A DNA stretch of 64,000 nt from Anaerolineae bacterium (GTDB lineage Bacteria > Chloroflexota > Anaerolineae > Aggregatilineales > Phototrophicaceae). Positions within the stretch are counted from its first letter, which is position 1. Each line of letters starts with the position of its first letter. The notes under the pieces were generated by a model. That model saw only the letters and a program-made list of their open reading frames with translations. It made no database searches and was not told the origin of the DNA. Shown one piece after another: positions 47,401 to 54,701 of the stretch. The DNA lies in NCBI GenBank assembly GCA_022820665.1, contig JAJEFB010000020.1, positions 1 to 64,000 of the forward strand. Direction: 5' to 3'. A program made the translations under genes and the position numbers.

Positions 47401-47569
47401 GACAACCGGCTGGCTGCCCGGCGAGTACCTGACCACAAATCATCGTTTCGACTTGCCCCCCGGACAGTATGATCTCCGTTTGGGTTGGTACGAGCCCGCA
47501 TCTGGCGAGCGCCTTCGTCTCGGCGACAGCGATGCCTTGCTGCTAGAGCGATTCTACATATCCGAATGA
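44453..47569 (+). CDS. Large membrane protein, PTPS-related (6-pyruvoyl-tetrahydropterin synthase-related) family
   Basis: 1038 residues. The N-terminal half (to about residue 415) has some 10-11 hydrophobic segments with the family-typical YGAPLFNYFPALSYFPASW loop and SSELAALAALPYVMFGF. After a final pair of segments near residues 555-610 comes a long extracytoplasmic part (about 630-1038) with beta-rich repeats (LYWRLHGGALDRDYSS, LPPGQYDLRLGWYEP). Members resemble membrane glycosyltransferases and are often encoded near polysaccharide genes, but no activity is known. The start follows PhyH by 7 bp. Confidence 0.8.
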   Translation: MPPSQAPHPRRAFHFLILIVGILSVCLLAVQPFMLDRMPRTDDGLLQMYRSLALDHSLRVDHPLWPRYSSGLVYGYGAPLFNYFPALSYFPASWLHGLGFSFVGGWLLSMIIYTLLAALGIFLLGRLWTGSDLGGWIAALAYVYAPFFLFDSLTRGSSSELAALAALPYVMFGFTRLAWYGRRRDLVLSVAAFALFIPLHTLITLHGTALLALYCLFLVWRGGEGRAVFLRLTVAGLLGLVLTAFYWLPALLEADAIKLGLISEQLSHIDVKRHLRPLSEILAWPHTADPTHQNQAIPISLGWPQLILSAIGLLLSARAALGLYRPLMLLIWIILLCLVFMNTPHSAPLWEAIPLIGFTQFPWRLLGLASLLLALASGIGAFMIASILPSGKSRAFVAGSIAVIMLLYALPWTYRAYHDDLEADDIRDAQQFERDGGQLALSSYAEYLPVNTDASQLDPQRLVQRFSRADAVPRLMSSETLEIVSEQWAGTGASLRLVSAEAQTLIFDWLYLPGWRADIDGRALEVFPSAPAGLVALDLPAGEFDLRIALHSTTTQAVAQLLSVLGSLGLAALLITWRLLPDAAEHEDPAISLDMPLLAGFAALSLGLFLVKALALDALESPFKSYRFGRSVDAPALANFGDRIDLLAADLPSGSIDRRRFDIALYWRLHGGALDRDYSSILRMRDPASAVIAEASSYAPGGLATSNWLTNAYVEDVITLEMPPFTPPLNEAYSLEVALFDGDTLEALSVVNLAGNPLDVKYPLASFLYRPSDRQAALDDLPGVDQGAGPALLVRAPELPLSATVGDELRFSWAWRKASEGAAGLAARLLWLDEETKATHVSRTLPLINGFDIAQWHLGEVFRGHHRVTVPPDLPSGSYALGAQLLDADENPAAATIMLDAVMQVSVPLRQFDPPQFDPIVGATWDNGLVLHGYRLAGASELSLVWGTRRQLPDSLRLFVHALDEGDKIAAQWDGVPVDWTRPTTGWLPGEYLTTNHRFDLPPGQYDLRLGWYEPASGERLRLGDSDALLLERFYISE

Positions 47570-47685
47570 GAAACGAACTGTTTGCGCTTTCATACCTCTT
47601 GACAGGCTTGTATTTGCTGGTTATGATACCCGCCCTTGAACAGATTTTCTAATCGACGAAACATAGTAGAATCGGGAGAACAACA

Positions 47686-48477
47686 ATGTACAAAGTCACA
47701 AAATACCCGCACGGCACCTTTTCCTGGGCGGACAATACCTCTACCGATCCGCAGAAAGCCAAGACCTTTTATATGGAACTCTTCGGCTGGGGCAATATCG
47801 ACGAGCCCATTGGCGGCGACATGTTCTATACCATGTTCCAGAATCAGGGCGAACATGCGGCCGGCTTCGCAGCCATGATGCCGGATATGCAGGCGCAAGG
47901 CATCCCGTCGCACTGGACCAACTACGTGTCGGTGGACGACGTAGATGCCCTGGTACCCGTCATCACCGAAAACGGCGGGACAATCCTCTTCGGGCCAATG
48001 GACGTTTTTGATAGCGGCCGTATGATTCAATTCCAAGATCCAACCGGCGCGGCGCTCGGTCTCTGGCAAGCCAAGAATCATATCGGCGCCGGCATCGTCA
48101 ACACCGTCGGCGCCATGTGCTGGAATGAACTGCTCACCAAAGACGCGGATGCCGCCAGAGCCTTTTACAGCGCCTTGTTCGGCTGGGAATACATCGTTGA
48201 CGAGAACGGCTACATCATGATTCAGAATCGCGGGCGCAATAACGGCGCGATGATGCAGATGGACGAAAGCTTCGGCGAGATGCCCTCTGTCTGGCAGCCT
48301 TATTTCACCGTCGCCGACATCGACGCTTCAATTGCCAAAGCCGGGGAATTGGGCGCGACCATCATCATTCCCAAGACCGAGGCGCCCGGCGCCGGTCATT
48401 TCGCCTATATGTCCGATCCTGCCGGCGCTCATTTCTACATCATTCAGTTGATCCAAGCCGAACCCTGGGAAGAATAG
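47686..48477 (+). CDS. Two-domain VOC (glyoxalase/bleomycin-resistance fold) protein, tandem copy 1
   Basis: 263 residues, with GGGAG before the ATG. Two VOC domains: residues about 1-120 (YPHGTFSWADN, KTFYMELFGWG, FDSGRMIQFQDPTG) and about 130-260 (GAMCWNELLTKDADAARAFY, MSDPAGAHFYIIQL). This architecture matches hydrolase or resistance-like VOC proteins of unknown substrate. First of four consecutive paralogues in the same direction. Confidence 0.9.
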   Translation: MYKVTKYPHGTFSWADNTSTDPQKAKTFYMELFGWGNIDEPIGGDMFYTMFQNQGEHAAGFAAMMPDMQAQGIPSHWTNYVSVDDVDALVPVITENGGTILFGPMDVFDSGRMIQFQDPTGAALGLWQAKNHIGAGIVNTVGAMCWNELLTKDADAARAFYSALFGWEYIVDENGYIMIQNRGRNNGAMMQMDESFGEMPSVWQPYFTVADIDASIAKAGELGATIIIPKTEAPGAGHFAYMSDPAGAHFYIIQLIQAEPWEE

Positions 48478-48510
48478 ACCGCGCCCGAGCGACATGGCAT
48501 TGGCGCGGAA

Positions 48511-48537
48511 TGTAGGGGCGAGCCATTGGCTCGCCCT
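48511..48537. repeat. Palindromic GTAGGGGCG repeat between VOC genes 1 and 2
   Basis: TGTAGGGGCGAGCCATTGGC followed by TCGCCCT. The arms GGGCGAGCC and GGCTCGCCC are exact reverse complements around ATT. Confidence 0.75.
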
Positions 48538-48605
48538 CAGCCCGAACAGAAAATCCGCAATTGTGAGCCTCAGCCTCACGTAACCGGAAAATCAGGAGAC
48601 AAAAT

Positions 48606-49394
48606 ATGTACACAGTCACAAAGTACCCGCATGGCACATTTAGCTGGGCGGATACCAGTTCGACCGACTCGGCAGCGGCCAAGCAATTCTATATGGATCT
48701 CTTCGGCTGGGGCAATTTCGATATCCCCATCGGCGAAGGCATGACCTACACCATGTTCCAGCACCAGGGTCAAAATGTCGCCGCGCTCAGCGAGGCCACG
48801 CCCGAGGCGCTCCAGCAGAATATCCCATCGCACTGGTCATGCTATGTGTCTGTCGACGATGTCGACGCGCTCTTGCCGGTCGTCACGGAGAATGGCGGCA
48901 CGATCATCTTTGGTCCCATGGACGTCTTCGACAGCGGACGCATGGCTTTCTTGATGGACCCGACCGGCGCGGCGCTGGGCTTGTGGCAGGCGCGGAACCA
49001 CATCGGCGCGGGCATCGTCAACACCGTCGGCGCCATGTGCTGGAACGAACTGCTCACCCGCGACGCCGAAGCCGCCAAAACCTTCTACAGCGCCGTCCTG
49101 GGTTGGGAATTCCACGGCGACGAGCATTACATCCACATCACGAACCAGAGCCGCAACAATGGCGGCTTGATCGAGATGGACGAGAGCTTCGGCGATACGC
49201 CGCCCTGCTGGATGCCCTATTTCAACATCGGCGAGATCAACGCCGGCATCGCGCGCGTCAACGAACTGGGCGGTCAAGTGCACATGGGACCGAACGAAGC
49301 GCCGGATACGGGCTATTGGGCGCTGGCGACAGACCCGGCTGGCGCGCATTTTTACATCATGGAACTCTTCAAAGCCGACCCCTGGCAAGAGTAG
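48606..49394 (+). CDS. Two-domain VOC protein, tandem copy 2
   Basis: 262 residues with AGGAG just before the ATG. It shares the domain plan and most motifs of copy 1 (YPHGTFSWADTSS, FYMDLFGWGNF, HIGAGIVNTVGAMCWNEL) but has diverged in loops, for example LSEATPEALQQN. Tandem duplication with retained reading frames and separate ribosome sites suggests dosage or substrate diversification. Confidence 0.9.
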   Translation: MYTVTKYPHGTFSWADTSSTDSAAAKQFYMDLFGWGNFDIPIGEGMTYTMFQHQGQNVAALSEATPEALQQNIPSHWSCYVSVDDVDALLPVVTENGGTIIFGPMDVFDSGRMAFLMDPTGAALGLWQARNHIGAGIVNTVGAMCWNELLTRDAEAAKTFYSAVLGWEFHGDEHYIHITNQSRNNGGLIEMDESFGDTPPCWMPYFNIGEINAGIARVNELGGQVHMGPNEAPDTGYWALATDPAGAHFYIMELFKADPWQE

Positions 49395-49420
49395 TCTGAG
49401 CCTGAAATAGACAACGTAAT

Positions 49421-49446
49421 GTAGGGGCGAGCCATTAGCTCGCCCT
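49421..49446. repeat. Palindromic GTAGGGGCG repeat between VOC genes 2 and 3
   Basis: GTAGGGGCGAGCCATTAGCT followed by CGCCCT. Almost identical to the copy at 48511-48537, with one change in the second arm. Confidence 0.75.
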
Positions 49447-49552
49447 CTGTACCGACACTCTAGCTGCGGTAAACAGGACGAACGCAAATACACGACCGAC
49501 TGCAAGAAAATGGCACCATTTGGCACCCAAATTACAACATAAAGACAAGCGA

Positions 49553-49580
49553 TGTAGGGACGACCTATCAGGTCGCCCGC
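49553..49580. repeat. Palindromic GTAGGGACG repeat upstream of VOC gene 3
   Basis: TGTAGGGACGACCTATCAGG followed by TCGCCCGC. The arms GGGACGACCT and AGGTCGCCC are complementary apart from one base. Second repeat in the same 200-bp gap, immediately before the ribosome site of the next gene. Confidence 0.7.
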
Positions 49581-49596
49581 ACTGACAGGAGATAAA

Positions 49597-50373
49597 ATGT
49601 TCAAAGTCACAAAATATCCCCACGGCGCCTTTAGCTGGGCCGAGAACGTCTCGACTGATCCGGAGAGTGCAAAAGCCTTTTATTTGGACTTGTTCGGCTG
49701 GGGCAAATACGAATTCCCCATCGATGAAAATAACACCTACACCATGTTCCAGCATCAAGACGAAAATGCGGCTGCTTTAAGCGGCATGATTCCGGAGGGC
49801 GTCCCGTCGTTTTGGTTCAATTACGTGACGGTGGAAGACGTCGATGCGCTGGCCGATGTCGTCACGGCGAATGGCGGTACAGTCGTGCAAGGACCCTGGG
49901 ATGTTTTCGACAGCGGGCGCATGCTGCTTATTCAGGATCTGGAGGGAGCGCATCTCGGTTTGTGGCAGCCGCGGAACCACATCGGCGCCGGCATCGTCAA
50001 CACGGTGGGCGCCATGTGCTGGAACGAGTTGCTAACCCGCGACGCGGCAACAGCCAAAACCTTTTACGGCAACTTGCTGGGCTGGGAATTCTACGGAGAT
50101 GAGCGCTACACCCACATCAGCAATCGCGGGCGCAACAACGGCGGCATGATGGAAATGGACGAGAACTTCGGCGAGATGCCGGCTATGTGGATGGTCTACT
50201 TCCACGTCGCGGATATCGACGCAGCCATGAAACGGACCCAAGAACTGGGCGGAAGGGTGGTCACACAAAAGATGGAAGCTCCCGACAACGGCTGGTTCAC
50301 CGTCATCGAGGACCCGGCCGGCGCAGTCTTCTACATCATGCAACTGGAAAAAGCAGATCCCTGGGAAGAATAG
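49597..50373 (+). CDS. Two-domain VOC protein, tandem copy 3
   Basis: 258 residues with AGGAG before the ATG. It keeps the shared motifs (YPHGAFSWAENVSTD, FYLDLFGWGKYEF, HIGAGIVNTVGAMCWNEL) but has a shortened loop before WFNYVTVEDVD, making it a little shorter than copies 1 and 2. Confidence 0.9.
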   Translation: MFKVTKYPHGAFSWAENVSTDPESAKAFYLDLFGWGKYEFPIDENNTYTMFQHQDENAAALSGMIPEGVPSFWFNYVTVEDVDALADVVTANGGTVVQGPWDVFDSGRMLLIQDLEGAHLGLWQPRNHIGAGIVNTVGAMCWNELLTRDAATAKTFYGNLLGWEFYGDERYTHISNRGRNNGGMMEMDENFGEMPAMWMVYFHVADIDAAMKRTQELGGRVVTQKMEAPDNGWFTVIEDPAGAVFYIMQLEKADPWEE

Positions 50374-50400
50374 ACCCCGCCCATCAAAAAACGAGCGTGT

Positions 50401-50451
50401 TGTAGGGGCGGCCGGCGGGCAGTGTCTACGCGCCCTATCAGGTCGCCCGCT
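50401..50451. repeat. Palindromic and GTCTACGCG-type repeat between VOC genes 3 and 4
   Basis: TGTAGGGGCGGCCGGCGGGC, AGTGTCTACGCGCCCTATCA and GGTCGCCCGC in sequence. The central CGGCGGGCAGTGTCTACGCG recurs with one mismatch inside zwf (52475-52494), and a relative is nested in the MITE-like element at about 30867. Confidence 0.75.
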
Positions 50452-50584
50452 TCCCGGCCAGACGCGCTTGGATTACCCCATTGAAAAGCACAAATGGAAC
50501 GCTTCTTCACCAGTACCGGACAAGCCCTACAGACTTCGATATGCTCGTAAATGGCGTTTGGCAAGTTTGTTAAAAGAGGCAAGA

Positions 50585-51361
50585 ATGTACCAGGTCACGA
50601 AGTACCCGCACGGCACATTCAGTTGGGCAGATAACAGCTCAGCCGATCCGAAAGCGGCAAAAGCCTTCTATATGGATCTCTTCGGCTGGAGCAAGAACGA
50701 AATTCCCATCGGCGAAAACATGACGTACACCGTGTTCCAACTGGAGGGAGAAGCCTGCGCGGCTTTGAGCGGCATGATGCCCGATCAACTACAAATGGGG
50801 GCGCCGTCGCATTGGAACAATTTCGTGACCGTTGATGACGTCGATGCGCTGGCTGATGTGGTGAAAGCCAATGGCGGGACGGTCCTCTACGGGCCGGAAG
50901 ATGTCTTCGACAGCGGGCGGATGATGCATATTCAGGACCCGGCCGGCGCGGCGCTCAATTTGTGGCAGCCATATGACACTATCGGCGCCGGCATCGTCAA
51001 CACCGTCGGCGCCATGTGCTTTAACGAACTTTGGACCCCCGATGTCGCCCTGGCAAAAGGCTTTTACCATGCCCTCTTCGGCTGGGAATACGTCTTGGAT
51101 GGCATCTTCACCCGCATTTTCAATCGCGGTCGCGCTAACGGCGGCATGCTCCAACTGGATGACACAGCGCCCCGCTGGCTGCCTCACTTTCACGTCGCCG
51201 ATGTCGCCACTGCCATCAGCCGCGTCAAGGAGCTCGGCGGCGCCATCGAAATCGACGAGCAAGTAGATGCCGACGGCAGCAAGTGGTCAGTCGTGGCCGA
51301 CCCGGCCGGCGCCCTCTTCTACATCATGCAGTTGGTCAAAGCAGACCCTTGGGAAGAATAA
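50585..51361 (+). CDS. Two-domain VOC protein, tandem copy 4
   Basis: 258 residues from the ATG at 50585; the longer open frame from 50468 runs through a repeat and is rejected. Shared motifs are YPHGTFSWADNSSAD, FYMDLFGWSKNEI, TIGAGIVNTVGAMCFNEL and VADPAGALFYIMQL. The second domain is the most diverged of the four, with a shortened FNRGRANGGMLQLDD loop and a WLPHFHVADV segment, so its substrate may differ. Confidence 0.88.
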   Translation: MYQVTKYPHGTFSWADNSSADPKAAKAFYMDLFGWSKNEIPIGENMTYTVFQLEGEACAALSGMMPDQLQMGAPSHWNNFVTVDDVDALADVVKANGGTVLYGPEDVFDSGRMMHIQDPAGAALNLWQPYDTIGAGIVNTVGAMCFNELWTPDVALAKGFYHALFGWEYVLDGIFTRIFNRGRANGGMLQLDDTAPRWLPHFHVADVATAISRVKELGGAIEIDEQVDADGSKWSVVADPAGALFYIMQLVKADPWEE

Positions 51362-51428
51362 AGCCCTCGCTATACAGGGTGCTGAGGGCTGGGCGATATC
51401 GCCTGCCGGTCATTGCGATCTCGGACGC

Positions 51429-52919
51429 TCACTTGCCCTCATCAAAACAGCTGACGCGCCAAATGTGTTCCTCGCGGTCGAGCAATTCGTCGGCGGCGGG
51501 GGGACCCCAAGAGCCTTTGCGGTAAGTTTGCATCGGCGGCGCGGCGCGATCGTTTGTCCAGCCTTCGATGATCGGATCGACGATTTTCCAGGCGCTCTCG
51601 ATCTCGTCGCTGCGGATGAAAAGCGCGGCGTCGCCATTGATGGCATCGAGGATCAAGCGCTCGTAAGCATCGGGCAACTCGTCAGCCAAGAAGGCATCTT
51701 CGTAGTGCAATTCCATATCCACGGATTTGGCAATCTGCTCATCGGGGACCTTGGCCTGGATGGTCATGTGCATGCCTTCGTCGGGTTGGATGCAGATCGA
51801 GAGCATGTTCCGCGAGGGATCGCCGCTCTCGGCCAGTTCAAAGATGCTGTTGGGCGGCCGCTTGAACTGTATGTTCACCTGCGTGGTCTTGCTATGCAGC
51901 GCCTTGCCCGAGCGTAAGTAAAAGGGGATGTCTTTCCAGCGCCAATTGTCAATGAAGAGACGCAGGGCGGTATAGGTCGGCGTGTCGGAATCGGGCGGGA
52001 CGCCATCCGCCCCCCGATAGCCCTCATATTGGGCGCGCACCGTATCGCAGAGGCGAACGGCGCGGGCAGCCTGCAGCACTTTGACTTTCTCGTTGCGGAG
52101 GGCGTGGCCATCGAAGGCTGAGGGTGGCTCCATCGCGATCAGCGAGAGCAATTGCAGCAAGTGATTCTGCACCATATCGCGCATGACGCCGGATTTGTCG
52201 TAATATCCGGCGCGCGTGCCGACATCGACCGTCTCAGCCACGGTCACCTGCACGTTGCTGATGTGACTGCGATTCCAGATCGGCTCGAAGATCGTATTGG
52301 CGAAACGCATGAACAGGATGTTCTGCGCCGTTTCTTTGCCCAGATAATGATCGATGCGATAAACCTGCGATTCGGCAAAGACCGAATGTACGGCTTTGTT
52401 GAGCGCCCGCGCCGTCGCAAGGTCATAGCCAAAGGGCTTTTCGATGACGATGCGCCGCCAGGGCGGGCTTTGTCGGCGGTCAGTGTCTACGCGCCCCACG
52501 CCATTCTCCCGCGCCATGTCCAGCCGACCCAGGTTCGTCACCACATCCTCGTAAAACTCCGGCGCTACTGACAGATAATAGAGTCGATTGCTGGCTCCGT
52601 TATCAAGCGCGGCCAAGTGGTCCTTCAGGTTTTGATAAGTCTCGGTATGCGGCAGGTTGACCTTGCTGTAAGACAGGCAAGACTGGAAATAGCGCCAGTC
52701 GCCCTCATTGAACTGGGCAGCGGCGAATTCTTGCAAGGATTGGCGCGCGTGTTCGATCAGCGTCTCGTCGGTCCAATCGCGGCGGCCCACGCCGACGATC
52801 TTGAGCTTTCGGGGCAAGCGCCGCTTAATATAATTGTTGAAGAGCGAGGGAATCAATTTTCGACGAGCCAGATCGCCGGTCACGCCAAATATAACAATAA
52901 TTGTAATTGGGTTGAGCAT
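51429..52919 (-). CDS. zwf: Glucose-6-phosphate dehydrogenase
   Basis: 496 residues from the ATG at 52919. The NADP-binding FGVTGDLARRKLIPSLF is at the N-terminus, the substrate-binding RIVIEKPFGYDL is near residue 155, and the catalytic RIDHYLGKE (His) is at about 190. It oxidises glucose 6-phosphate to 6-phosphogluconolactone and supplies NADPH. Between LDMAREN and WRRIVIEKPFG the family usually has two to four residues; here about a dozen extra residues (GVGRVDTDRRQSPP) are encoded by a copy of the intergenic GTCTACGCG repeat. The insertion keeps the frame. It lies in a surface loop before the substrate site in known structures, so the enzyme may still work. Confidence 0.95.
   Translation of the reverse strand: MLNPITIIVIFGVTGDLARRKLIPSLFNNYIKRRLPRKLKIVGVGRRDWTDETLIEHARQSLQEFAAAQFNEGDWRYFQSCLSYSKVNLPHTETYQNLKDHLAALDNGASNRLYYLSVAPEFYEDVVTNLGRLDMARENGVGRVDTDRRQSPPWRRIVIEKPFGYDLATARALNKAVHSVFAESQVYRIDHYLGKETAQNILFMRFANTIFEPIWNRSHISNVQVTVAETVDVGTRAGYYDKSGVMRDMVQNHLLQLLSLIAMEPPSAFDGHALRNEKVKVLQAARAVRLCDTVRAQYEGYRGADGVPPDSDTPTYTALRLFIDNWRWKDIPFYLRSGKALHSKTTQVNIQFKRPPNSIFELAESGDPSRNMLSICIQPDEGMHMTIQAKVPDEQIAKSVDMELHYEDAFLADELPDAYERLILDAINGDAALFIRSDEIESAWKIVDPIIEGWTNDRAAPPMQTYRKGSWGPPAADELLDREEHIWRVSCFDEGK
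52468..52506. repeat. Intergenic-type repeat inserted in frame in zwf
   Basis: The plus strand reads CGGCGGTCAGTGTCTACGCG followed by CCCCAC, matching 50411-50434 with one mismatch in the first 20 bases. It encodes about residues 139-151 of the enzyme on the reverse strand. Confidence 0.75.
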
Positions 52920-53111
52920 CGCCTTTCCTCGTCTCCAGATCAGTGACGCGTATTCTAGCGTATATTGTCCCTTGCAACGAATCTGCGTTTCGCTGAGACG
53001 CAAGTCGACTTGGAAGCGCGCAGCTTACGATTGCTCTGGAAGATTAGCGCATAGGTGATTTCGTCGATAGAGATGGTATAATTGCGGCGAATGCAAAGGG
53101 AAAATGGCATC

Positions 53112-53327
53112 ATGTCGGTCAGTGAAGTCTTGCGCCAAGCCAAAGCGCTAACGCCAAATCAACGCAAAGAACTGCTCAAATCGCTGCATGAACTTGTTGC
53201 AAAAGATGACCAGAAGCCTAAGCGGAGTCTGTTCGAGTTGGCTGGTTTGGGCAAGGAAGTATGGCAAGGTATTGACACCGACGCGTACCTGAATGAGTTG
53301 CGTGATGAGTGGGATCAGGCGACTTGA
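53112..53327 (+). CDS. Orphan antitoxin-like protein
   Basis: 71 residues from the ATG at 53112; earlier in-frame starts at 53082-53091 are possible. A short helical N-terminal half (VSEVLRQAKALTPNQRKELLKSLHEL) is followed by a C-terminal segment RSLFELAGLGKEVWQGIDTDAYLNEL. That Gly-Lys-Glu-x-Trp-x-Gly-x-Asp motif is typical of small antitoxins paired with PIN-type toxins. No toxin frame follows, so the partner may have been lost or lie elsewhere. Confidence 0.55.
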   Translation: MSVSEVLRQAKALTPNQRKELLKSLHELVAKDDQKPKRSLFELAGLGKEVWQGIDTDAYLNELRDEWDQAT

Positions 53328-53424
53328 ACATCATATCCGCATTGCAGAGCACGAAACGCGGCGCGGATGCAAGCAGTCAGTATGTTCAAATGAAAACGCT
53401 TTACCCACAGCGGCGGACCGCTGA

Positions 53425-54696
53425 TCATAATTTGCGGTCGTCGCCTGCTAGCGGCTGCGGCAGCGTAAAGCTAAAAGTCGTGCCCAGCCCCTCTTCGCTG
53501 CTGGCCCAGATGCGGCCGCCATGCGCTTCGATGAAACCGCGCGCGATCGCCAAGCCCAAGCCCGTGCCGCGCGCCCCGTCATCGCCCCGCATGCGCGAGC
53601 CTTCCCCGCGATAAAAGCTCTCGAAGAGGCGCGGCAGCACATCCTGCGGGATGTACGAGCCGCTATTGTGAATGTCGATGCGAATATCATCCGCGCTGCG
53701 GTAGGCGCGCAGCGTGACTGACTCGCCCTCCCTAGTATATTTGATGGCGTTATCAACCAGATTGGACAAGACGCGTTGAATCTTGTCCGGCGCCATGACT
53801 ATCATATCAACATCTTCGGCCACCTCGCCCAAGAGACTGATGCCATGCTGCCGCGCCTTGGGCTTCATACTGCCCAGGGTATCGGAAATCAGATCGCTGA
53901 TCGACGCCTGCTGCATATTGATGGTCAAGTGACCCACGTCCAACTGCGCCAATTCGAAGAGGTCGTCGATCAAATAAGCGAGATGTTCAATCTCGGCGCG
54001 GCTGCTATCCAGGTAGCGATGGACTGTTTCCTTGTCCTGGACCACGCCGTCCAGCATGGCTTCGATCATAACCCGCATGGACGTCAATGGCGTGCGCAAA
54101 TCGTGCGAAACCCAGGCAGTCAGGTCGCGCCGCGTCTGTTCGAGTTGGCGTTTCTGCTCGTCGACTTCGCCCAGGCTCTTGGCCATAGCATTAAAGGTGG
54201 CTGCCAACTGAGCGATTTCGTCATTGCCGGAGATTTTCAAGCGGGTGGAGAAATCGCCGCCCGCCAGCAACTGCGTGGCATCGGTCAATTCGCTCAGGCG
54301 GTCGGTCATGGTCTTGGACGCGAAGAAGCCGATCGTCAGCGCGGACAAACCCGCGAAGACCAGCAAAACCGAGGTCAAGCTCAGGTAATGCTGTTCGATA
54401 AAGGTGAAGCGCGCGATCACCCAGACGTTGAGGAATATCATCCCGACCATCAGCGCGATCATGGTCCAGATTGTCCAGCGCAGACTGCGAAACCACTCCA
54501 AAACGCCCAGACGATAAAAGGCGAAAGACAGCGACGAACTCAAGATGCCGGTGAAGGTCATGAAAGTGACCAATTGCTGTACGTCGCTCTCTGGCAGATC
54601 GAACATGATCAACCCGCTCAACAAAGTGCCGGCGATTGGAATGACCAGGACGATGAGGAATATCAGCAGGGGATTCCGCGACCAATTTCGTATCAT
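53425..54696 (-). CDS. Sensor histidine kinase
   Basis: 423 residues from the ATG at 54696, 5 bp after the response-regulator stop. Four hydrophobic segments lie in the first 160 residues, then a HAMP-like linker (LSELTDATQLLAGGDFSTRL) and the HisKA domain with the phospho-His in WVSHDLRTPLTSMR (about residue 198). The ATPase domain has LSNLVDNAIKYT (N box), DIRIDIHNSG (G1) and GARGTGLGLAIA (G2). It is a membrane kinase that phosphorylates the adjacent regulator. The stimulus is unknown. Confidence 0.93.
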   Translation of the reverse strand: MIRNWSRNPLLIFLIVLVIPIAGTLLSGLIMFDLPESDVQQLVTFMTFTGILSSSLSFAFYRLGVLEWFRSLRWTIWTMIALMVGMIFLNVWVIARFTFIEQHYLSLTSVLLVFAGLSALTIGFFASKTMTDRLSELTDATQLLAGGDFSTRLKISGNDEIAQLAATFNAMAKSLGEVDEQKRQLEQTRRDLTAWVSHDLRTPLTSMRVMIEAMLDGVVQDKETVHRYLDSSRAEIEHLAYLIDDLFELAQLDVGHLTINMQQASISDLISDTLGSMKPKARQHGISLLGEVAEDVDMIVMAPDKIQRVLSNLVDNAIKYTREGESVTLRAYRSADDIRIDIHNSGSYIPQDVLPRLFESFYRGEGSRMRGDDGARGTGLGLAIARGFIEAHGGRIWASSEEGLGTTFSFTLPQPLAGDDRKL

Positions 54697-54701
54697 CTCG
54701 T

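Noticed and set aside
48511..50451. CRISPR array in the VOC region
   Set aside because: The repeats are palindromes separated by whole genes, not regularly spaced with short spacers.
53309..53614. A toxin gene downstream of the antitoxin-like gene
   Set aside because: The frame has no PIN or RelE-like motif and overlaps the histidine kinase end; composition is not natural.
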